Part shown: in pieces, positions 58,841 to 64,000 of the stretch
How positions within the stretch are numbered: the stretch's first letter is position 1
Layout: each line of letters opens with the position of its first letter
Source of the DNA: Candidatus Flexifilum breve
GTDB lineage: Bacteria > Chloroflexota > Anaerolineae > Aggregatilineales > Phototrophicaceae
Reading direction: 5' to 3'
Assembly: GCA_016717205.1 (NCBI GenBank)
Contig: JADKGC010000004.1
Span: forward strand, 434,001-498,000
DNA: 64,000 nucleotides
The notes under the pieces: model-generated
Told to the model about the DNA's origin: nothing
What the model saw: the letters and a program-made list of their open reading frames with translations, nothing else
Database searches by the model: none
Translations under genes and position numbers: made by a program

Positions 58841-60578
58841 TGGGCTCTGCTTCCTCTTGCACATGCTCGGCAGGCAGATGGTCGCGCCCGCGCAGGCCGC
58901 GGCGCTGGGCTAGGGTATCCGCATAAAAATCGGACGTGGTCTTGCGATCTTCTTCCTGATCAGCCAGAAGACGCATCTCTGCCTCTTCGACATCCAGCCG
59001 CGCCTGTAAGGCGGCAATTCGCGCCTTGAGCGTGGTGCGGACGCCATCTAACTGGATGCGGCGCATTTCAGCTTTTTGCAGCTGACGCAGGGTCTCTTCG
59101 GAGTCATGCGCTTCCTGAGCGATGCGAGCAGCGCCAGTCAACACGCCGGATGTCCCCGTGTACGCATCGAGGATGTTGATCCCGTGTTCGGAGATCTCGA
59201 ACTCGCAGATTTGGTTGGAGTGCGCCATGCCGCGCGACTTGAGAATGTAGAGAATCCGATTCCGTTCCCCGTTCGCTTCGAGATTGTTCACCAAAATCCA
59301 CGTGTCGATCATGGACGAGATGTGCACCTGCGTTTGCTCATCCGGATCGCCCGCCCGGGTCAAACTCGTGAGCATGGCGGTGATGCCGTGCGTTTTCAGG
59401 AAATCAATCATGCGGGTCAGCAGCAACCGGCTTTCTATCGAACTGCCAATAACATCAAAGCTGGTCACCGGGTCGAGAATCACCACCTGCGGCGCGAATT
59501 CCTGAATGTGACGGTAGAGAACGGTGAGGTGCATTTCGAGGCTGTACATCGTCGGGCGCGTCGACTTGAAGCGCAGCAGCCCGGAGTCGACCCACTCCCG
59601 CAAGTTGATGCCGACTGAGCGCACATTGCGGATGATCTGCGCGGCTGGTTCCTCAAATGAGAAGAACAAGCAGCGTTCCCCGCGGCGGCACGCCGCATCG
59701 ACAAACTGCGCCGCCATGCTGGTTTTGCCGGATCCGCTCTCGCCTGAAATCAAAATTGTGCTGCTGCGGAAGAAACCGCGACCTGCCAACATGCTGTCTA
59801 AGCGTTCAATACCACTGGAAACCGTCTCTTCAGATACGGGATATTCCAGCCCGACCGAGGTGATCGGCAGGACACTCAGCCCCGTGGTGTCGACGAGAAA
59901 CGGGTATTCGTCCGTTCCATGATGCGAACCGCGATACTTGATGATGCGCATCCAGCGGCGCGCAATCTTATTGTCGATACGCTGTTCCAGCAGGATCACG
60001 CAGTCCGAGATATAGGCTTCGATGCCGCGCCGCGTGAGGTGATTGTCGCCGCTTTCGCCCGTGATTACCACGGTGACGCCGCGCTCCTTGAGCCAGCGAA
60101 AGACGCGCCGCAGTTCGGAACGCAGCATATCGGTGTCGCCGAGCACGTCGAACAGCACTTCGACCGTATCCAGCACCACCCGCTTCGCCTGCACCTTCTG
60201 AATCGCATGATCCAGACGAATCAGCAGGGCATCGAGGTCAAACTCTCCGGTTTGATCCATGCGATCCCAATCGGTGTGAATGTGGTCGATCAACAATTTG
60301 TTCTGGGCGCTCAGATTTTCCAGATCAAATCCGAGTGAGGAGAAATTCTGCGTGAGTTCCTCGCGCGTTTCCTCAAAGGCGATGAACACGCCCGGTTCAT
60401 CAAACTCGGTGATGCCGCGGATGAGGAATTCCATCGCAAACAGGGTTTTGCCGCAGCCAGTGCCGCCGCAGACCAGCGTGGTTCGCCCTTCGGGTAATCC
60501 GCCGCCCGTAACTTGGTCAAATCCAGTGATGCCGGTGGGAGCTTTCGTGAGTGTAGGGTACATGGGAGCTGCTGCCAT
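58833..60578 (-). CDS. kaiC: KaiC ATPase with C-terminal coiled-coil extension
   Basis: 581 aa against about 520 for cyanobacterial KaiC. CI domain: Walker A GGTGCGKT (38-45), catalytic Glu69-Glu70, Walker B RVVLDTVEVLF. CII domain: Walker A GESGSGKT (279-286), Glu309-Glu310, VVILDPVTSFD. The autophosphorylation pair, Ser-Thr in Synechococcus (HISTITDT), is Ser421-Ser422 here (HISSMIDT). In place of the KaiA-binding tail there is an extension (about 480-581) with a heptad-like stretch, EETLRQLQKAEMRRIQLDGVRTTLKARIAALQARLDVEEAEMRLLADQEED. No kaiA is nearby. The ATG at 60578 is used; 60563 is the alternative. Confidence 0.95.
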   Translation of the reverse strand: MAAAPMYPTLTKAPTGITGFDQVTGGGLPEGRTTLVCGGTGCGKTLFAMEFLIRGITEFDEPGVFIAFEETREELTQNFSSLGFDLENLSAQNKLLIDHIHTDWDRMDQTGEFDLDALLIRLDHAIQKVQAKRVVLDTVEVLFDVLGDTDMLRSELRRVFRWLKERGVTVVITGESGDNHLTRRGIEAYISDCVILLEQRIDNKIARRWMRIIKYRGSHHGTDEYPFLVDTTGLSVLPITSVGLEYPVSEETVSSGIERLDSMLAGRGFFRSSTILISGESGSGKTSMAAQFVDAACRRGERCLFFSFEEPAAQIIRNVRSVGINLREWVDSGLLRFKSTRPTMYSLEMHLTVLYRHIQEFAPQVVILDPVTSFDVIGSSIESRLLLTRMIDFLKTHGITAMLTSLTRAGDPDEQTQVHISSMIDTWILVNNLEANGERNRILYILKSRGMAHSNQICEFEISEHGINILDAYTGTSGVLTGAARIAQEAHDSEETLRQLQKAEMRRIQLDGVRTTLKARIAALQARLDVEEAEMRLLADQEEDRKTTSDFYADTLAQRRGLRGRDHLPAEHVQEEAEPNE

Positions 60579-60671
60579 TGTGATGGATTCGGTTTGAGCG
60601 AGCGCGAAGGTCGAAACGAGATATGCGTGCGGATGTAACCGATGATCAACCGCGTCGGGTTGATACGAATT

Positions 60672-60701
60672 ACTATAACCCAAATCACATGGACGTTGCA
60701 A
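60672..60701 (-). promoter_or_regulatory. Promoter of the kai operon
   Basis: Leftward strand: TTGCAA (60696-60701), 18 bases, TATAGT (60672-60677). Transcription would begin near 60665, giving a leader of about 87 bases before kaiC and separating it from the SDR gene upstream. Confidence 0.65.
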
Positions 60702-60723
60702 CAACCCATGCCCGGTTGTGTGT

Positions 60724-61575
60724 TCAGTGGGCAGGCCGCCAAACCCCTTTTTCCAGTGACGGTTGGTGACCGTTTACATCTTGAAAGCCATATTCCGCGC
60801 CGAGATCCCGCGTGACGAGGATCTGGCCGCTTTTCGCCATGAGGTCCGCGTCGAGCGCAAGTCCGACGACCGCGCGCCCGACATACACGGGCGATTCCAT
60901 ATACGGCTGTAAGCGTTGATCTTTCCGCCGCGCCATGATCATCTCCGTCGCCACGATGCCCGGCCACAGCGAAACCACCGCCACTCCGGTTTCCTGCAGC
61001 TCATGCGCCATGTCTGCCGCCATGCGATCCACCGCCGCCTTGCTGACACCGTAAGCAACGTTCTCACTATAGCCTCCGCCCGCCGGAGCGGAAACATGCA
61101 CAATCAGGCCGTGCCCCTGAGCCACCATCAGGCGGGTGCCATACACGCTCGCTACATAATGGGAGCGTACCCCGACCGTGTGCATGGTATCCCAGAATTC
61201 CGGCGGTGATTTCCAGAAGGGGGTATGGAACCCGCTCGTCCGGCTCTGCTGTTTGCGCTGATACCCGCTCCAAGCATTATTCACCAGAATGTCGAGCCGT
61301 CCCTGCTCGGCGGCGATCCGTTCGACGACCTGCTGTACCTGCCGATCATCGGCGTGATCGCAGCGCAGCGCGATCCCTTGCCCGCCCGTCTCATGGACTA
61401 AGGCGGCGGTCTCGTGGATCGTGCCGGGCAGCGGTACCGTCGCCTCCGCCGCGCTCTCCGTACGCCCGGTCAGGTAGACCGTGGCGCCCGCTGCGCCCAA
61501 CGCCAGCGCAATCCCTTTGCCAATCCCGCGACTGGCGCCCGTCACCAAAGCCACCTTACCTGCAAGTGGTGTCAT
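60724..61575 (-). CDS. Short-chain dehydrogenase/reductase, DHRS1-like
   Basis: 283 aa. NAD(P)-binding motif TGASRGIGKG (about residues 13-22), NNAW, and active-site YGVSK with an upstream Ser in HVSAPAGGG. The segment NNAWSGYQRKQQ...FWKSPPEFWDTMHTVGVRSHYVASVYGTRLMV and the phrase VVSLWPGIVATEM resemble the DHRS1 subgroup. Substrate unknown. It is the last gene of a leftward set after the RraA-like gene (67 bp gap). Confidence 0.9.
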   Translation of the reverse strand: MTPLAGKVALVTGASRGIGKGIALALGAAGATVYLTGRTESAAEATVPLPGTIHETAALVHETGGQGIALRCDHADDRQVQQVVERIAAEQGRLDILVNNAWSGYQRKQQSRTSGFHTPFWKSPPEFWDTMHTVGVRSHYVASVYGTRLMVAQGHGLIVHVSAPAGGGYSENVAYGVSKAAVDRMAADMAHELQETGVAVVSLWPGIVATEMIMARRKDQRLQPYMESPVYVGRAVVGLALDADLMAKSGQILVTRDLGAEYGFQDVNGHQPSLEKGVWRPAH

Positions 61576-61642
61576 GTTCTCATCTCGTAGGCTGAGAATG
61601 TTGTTTTGATCACGTCCTCACGCTGCCTCATCCCGATGCAGA

Positions 61643-62455
61643 TCAACCCTGCTGGGCAAGCCACGCCTGATATTCCGCTTCGATAGGCGCTGGCCACGTC
61701 GGCACGTCGATTTCGCCGGGCGTGTATTTGCCGATGCTCAGGCAGTATTTGCCAAAGCGATCCCGCGACTGAATATCTGCCGCCGTCTCCGCCACTTCCT
61801 GCGCCAGGTGCGGCGGGATGAAGATCACGCCGGAGGGCGTCCCCAACACGATATCGCCGGGAAGCACGGTCGCTTCACCCACGCGAATCGGCAGATTGAT
61901 GCCAGCGAGCGTCACATCGGCAATTGCCGTTGGGTCGACGCCGCGACAGAAGAACGCCGACTCGGTCAGTTCGCGAATGCCCTGATAGTCGCGAATGCCG
62001 CAGTCGAGCACCGCGCCGCGCTTGGTGCGGGATTGAATCGCGGTCGACAGGTTATCGCCGACGAACGTCCCATTCTTGATTTTGCCGAACAGGTCGACCA
62101 CCAGCACATCGCCTTCGACCAGCGTGTCAATCACCCACGAGTTTTGCCCGCCGATGCGCCCTTGCGCTGTACCCGTCTCCTGCACAAGCGTATGAAAATC
62201 CGGGCGGTGCGGCAGCATCATCGCCGTGACGGCGCGCCCTACCAGAATCTTGTCGGGGTGGGTTTGCAGCCAATTTCCCTCAAACTGCAGATGATAACCG
62301 TGACTGCGCAGCACGCCCCATGCCTGTTCGGTGGTGGCCGTCCCGATGCGTTCAACCAGATGATCGGGCACGCGTGGGCGTCCATCCGCGAACCGCTCAA
62401 ACGGATTGAGGCGCGTCAGCTCGATCAGGATCTCTTTGGGCGTAATCAGGTGCAT
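61643..62455 (-). CDS. RraA-like / HMG-aldolase-fold protein
   Basis: 270 aa. The fold signature is GQNSWVIDTLVEGDVLVVDLFGKIKNGTFVGDNLSTAIQSRTKRGAVLDCGIRDYQGI, with the metal and pyruvate-binding GDN and CGIRD. Members include 4-hydroxy-4-methyl-2-oxoglutarate aldolases and RraA; the setting next to UxuA points to a sugar-acid or keto-acid lyase rather than an RNase E regulator. The start lies 118 bp downstream of the uxuA stop. Confidence 0.85.
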   Translation of the reverse strand: MHLITPKEILIELTRLNPFERFADGRPRVPDHLVERIGTATTEQAWGVLRSHGYHLQFEGNWLQTHPDKILVGRAVTAMMLPHRPDFHTLVQETGTAQGRIGGQNSWVIDTLVEGDVLVVDLFGKIKNGTFVGDNLSTAIQSRTKRGAVLDCGIRDYQGIRELTESAFFCRGVDPTAIADVTLAGINLPIRVGEATVLPGDIVLGTPSGVIFIPPHLAQEVAETAADIQSRDRFGKYCLSIGKYTPGEIDVPTWPAPIEAEYQAWLAQQG

Positions 62456-62534
62456 TCGTTATTCCATTCTCGAATTAATCGTCAAATCTCTACTCGGTGG
62501 TGCTTAAAACCGCTTCTCGGAAATTATGGTGTAG

Positions 62535-62556
62535 GGGCAGACCTGTGTGTCTGCCC
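62535..62556. repeat. Small hairpin (GGGCAGAC/GTCTGCCC)
   Basis: An 8-bp perfect stem with loop CTGTGT, preceded by GTAGG as in the family B palindromes but with a different core. It lies between uxuA and the RraA-like gene. Confidence 0.6.
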
Positions 62557-62573
62557 GGCTTCGGGCGCTGACT

Positions 62574-63554
62574 TTAGTCGGCGTACACCGCTTGCTGCAA
62601 TCCCTTCAAATAACCGATGGCGAACAACCGCCCGACGGCGGAATAGCCCGCCTGATCATTGCTGTCGCTCAACATGGTCGGCACATGATCGGGGCGGCAC
62701 AGCCCGTCAAAGCCAATGGCGCGATAGGCTTTCATACATTCCAGCATATTCGTCTGCCCATCGTCGTGGAAAGTCTCCATGAATCTTTCGGGTGTGCCGC
62801 GCACGTCGCGCATGTGAACGAAAAAGATCTTCTGCTGCGCGCCAAACCGCCGAATCACGCCGGGCAAGTCGGTGGTCATCAACGCGAAATTTCCCTGACA
62901 TAGGGTGATGCCATTCATGGGACTCGGATACAGATCGAGCAGACGCTGGAAATTCTCGACGCTCCGCATGATGCGCCCCAACCCACGAATCGGTGAAAGC
63001 GGCGGATCGTCCGGGTGCATGGCGAGTTTGACGTTGGCGGCTTCGGCGACGGGAATGATGCACTGCAGAAAGTACTCCAGCGTGTCCCACAGGTGTTCTT
63101 CGCTGACCTCACCATATTCGGTCAGCGGCGCAGCCTGCATGAGCGCATGGTCATAGCCGGTGACCAGGGCGCCACCCCGCGTGGGAATCGTCGTCGAGGT
63201 GCGCATCCAGTTCATGACCGGCATCCATTCATAGCACCACACCGGAATGCCGAGCTTGCCCATGTTGGTGATCAGGTCGATCACCGTTTCGATCTCCTCA
63301 TCGCGCCCCGGTAAGCCGAGTTTCGCCTTGGTGAGCGGTGGGCGGTTCTCGATCACTTCGAGCGCGAAACCGCCGTTCGCGTACGCCGTTTTCAGGCGCA
63401 CCAACGACATATAGCTCCACGGCAGCTCATCTTTCGGCACGTCGAGCCCGCGGCTCCAGTCGAACGTGCCCACGACATGGTCGACGCCGCACTGTTTGGC
63501 CAGCGTCCATAAAACCGACTGCTGCGGTGGCAGTACTTCAGCGAGTTTCAGCAT
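62574..63554 (-). CDS. uxuA: Mannonate dehydratase
   Basis: 326 aa. UxuA dehydrates D-mannonate to 2-keto-3-deoxygluconate in glucuronate catabolism. TIM-barrel landmarks are VVGTFDWSRGLDVPKDE, IPVWCYEWMPVMNWMRTS, KLAMHPDDPPLSPIRGLGRIMRS (metal ligands His and Asp), LCQGNF and FVHMRDV, then GLCRPDHVPTM. Length is near the shorter UxuA forms. It overlaps the upstream epimerase gene by 17 bp. Confidence 0.92.
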   Translation of the reverse strand: MLKLAEVLPPQQSVLWTLAKQCGVDHVVGTFDWSRGLDVPKDELPWSYMSLVRLKTAYANGGFALEVIENRPPLTKAKLGLPGRDEEIETVIDLITNMGKLGIPVWCYEWMPVMNWMRTSTTIPTRGGALVTGYDHALMQAAPLTEYGEVSEEHLWDTLEYFLQCIIPVAEAANVKLAMHPDDPPLSPIRGLGRIMRSVENFQRLLDLYPSPMNGITLCQGNFALMTTDLPGVIRRFGAQQKIFFVHMRDVRGTPERFMETFHDDGQTNMLECMKAYRAIGFDGLCRPDHVPTMLSDSNDQAGYSAVGRLFAIGYLKGLQQAVYAD

Positions 63555-64000
63555 GTTGATCTCCAGATCGGGAATAATGGGGTGTAAAGCCGAGCAAGTC
63601 CTGCGCGCGCTGCAGGCTGACCAGCGCTTGCGCTCCGACGAGCGGTTGCTTCCGCGTTAGCACTTCCGGGAAGAATAAGCGCAGCAGGGTTTCTGATTCA
63701 TAGCCGAGCGAATTCTGCGAGTCGTTGATGAACAGGGGGTGACTGCCCGTATACGCTGCCGTCAGCGCCAGTTCGATGGCGACTGCCGCATCGCGGACAT
63801 CGAGCGACGCCCACAGGTTGAAGCGGTCGACCATGTAGGCGCGCCACAGCAGTTCCGCCCAGTCGAGCGTCTCGCCGACGGGCCAGCTCGTTGCGGGGTA
63901 TTCAAGGGCGCGCACGGCGCGGGCTTCCAGCGTTCGGGCGCGGACATCAGCCAACTGGCGTTCGCGTTCCGCGTCGGGCAGGCTGATCAACTCGTCGAGG
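63538..64000 (-). CDS. NAD-dependent epimerase/dehydratase, C-terminal part
   Basis: The last 154 codons of a leftward gene that continues past the window edge. WASLDVRDAAVAIELALTAAYTGSHPLFINDSQNSLGYESETLLRLFFPEV and the end SLQRAQDLLGFTPHYS match extended-SDR sugar epimerases of the GalE/UDP-glucuronate type. The NAD-binding N-terminus is not in view. It overlaps uxuA and is the first visible gene of the sugar-acid set. Confidence 0.82.
   Translation of the reverse strand, partial: LDELISLPDAERERQLADVRARTLEARAVRALEYPATSWPVGETLDWAELLWRAYMVDRFNLWASLDVRDAAVAIELALTAAYTGSHPLFINDSQNSLGYESETLLRLFFPEVLTRKQPLVGAQALVSLQRAQDLLGFTPHYSRSGDQHAETR

Overview
This is a bacterial chromosome segment with moderately high GC. 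Gene content (ribosomal-protein superoperon, CPBP proteases, PAS histidine kinases, sugar ABC transporters, a KaiC/KaiB locus, RraA/UxuA sugar-acid genes) and the many GC-rich palindromic intergenic repeats fit a Chloroflexota bacterium of the Anaerolineae type. That placement is an inference from gene families; there is no rRNA in the window to confirm it.

Layout. 1-4.9 kb: leftward genes for a nucleoside hydrolase, a VTT membrane protein and a YjjX-type NTPase, then an unknown gene, a CPBP protease and a GNAT acetyltransferase. 4.9-9.1 kb: a leftward sugar ABC operon (binding protein, two permeases) followed by an acetoacetate-decarboxylase-like gene. 9.3-12.8 kb: a DUF1328 micro-protein, an FHA-REC regulator, a frameshifted methyltransferase, a frameshifted membrane protein and a second GNAT. 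12.9-34.8 kb: a near-continuous str-S10-spc-alpha ribosomal superoperon from rpsL to rpsI, including fusA, tuf, secY, adk, map, rpoA and truA. It ends at a textbook terminator. infA and rpsD are absent from their usual places. A 384-bp element with 31-bp imperfect terminal inverted repeats sits where infA is expected, and a hairpin-rich 258-nt spacer lies between rpsM and rpsK.

34.9-48.4 kb is a patchwork: a small conserved unknown protein, CPBP, a DEDDh exonuclease overlapping an unknown partner, a methylase-MazG fusion, a broken Uma2 gene, an AT-rich TIR-domain protein, a frameshifted hydrolase, an EamA stub cut at a repeat, an RNA methyltransferase, tRNA-Pro(CGG), a CDP-alcohol phosphatidyltransferase, lgt, and a NatA-like ABC pair whose permease carries a single-base frameshift. 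48.4-56.7 kb: an MBL hydrolase, an 836-aa three-PAS histidine kinase, CPBP, and a LacI-controlled beta-glucosidase locus with clear operators and the remains of a deleted sugar transporter.

56.9-60.6 kb holds the most interesting system: a leftward operon kaiC-kaiB1-kaiB2-histidine kinase with its own promoter and no kaiA. The KaiC has two intact ATPase domains, a Ser-Ser pair at the phosphorylation site and a C-terminal extension of roughly 100 residues predicted to form a coiled coil. This points to a KaiA-independent timer or stress switch feeding a two-component kinase. 60.7-64 kb: sugar-acid catabolism genes (DHRS1-like SDR, RraA-like, UxuA, epimerase) running off the window edge.

At least seven families of palindromic or composite repeats are scattered between genes. 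Several genes are broken by single-base frameshifts, some of them in homopolymers, which could be genuine decay or assembly error.
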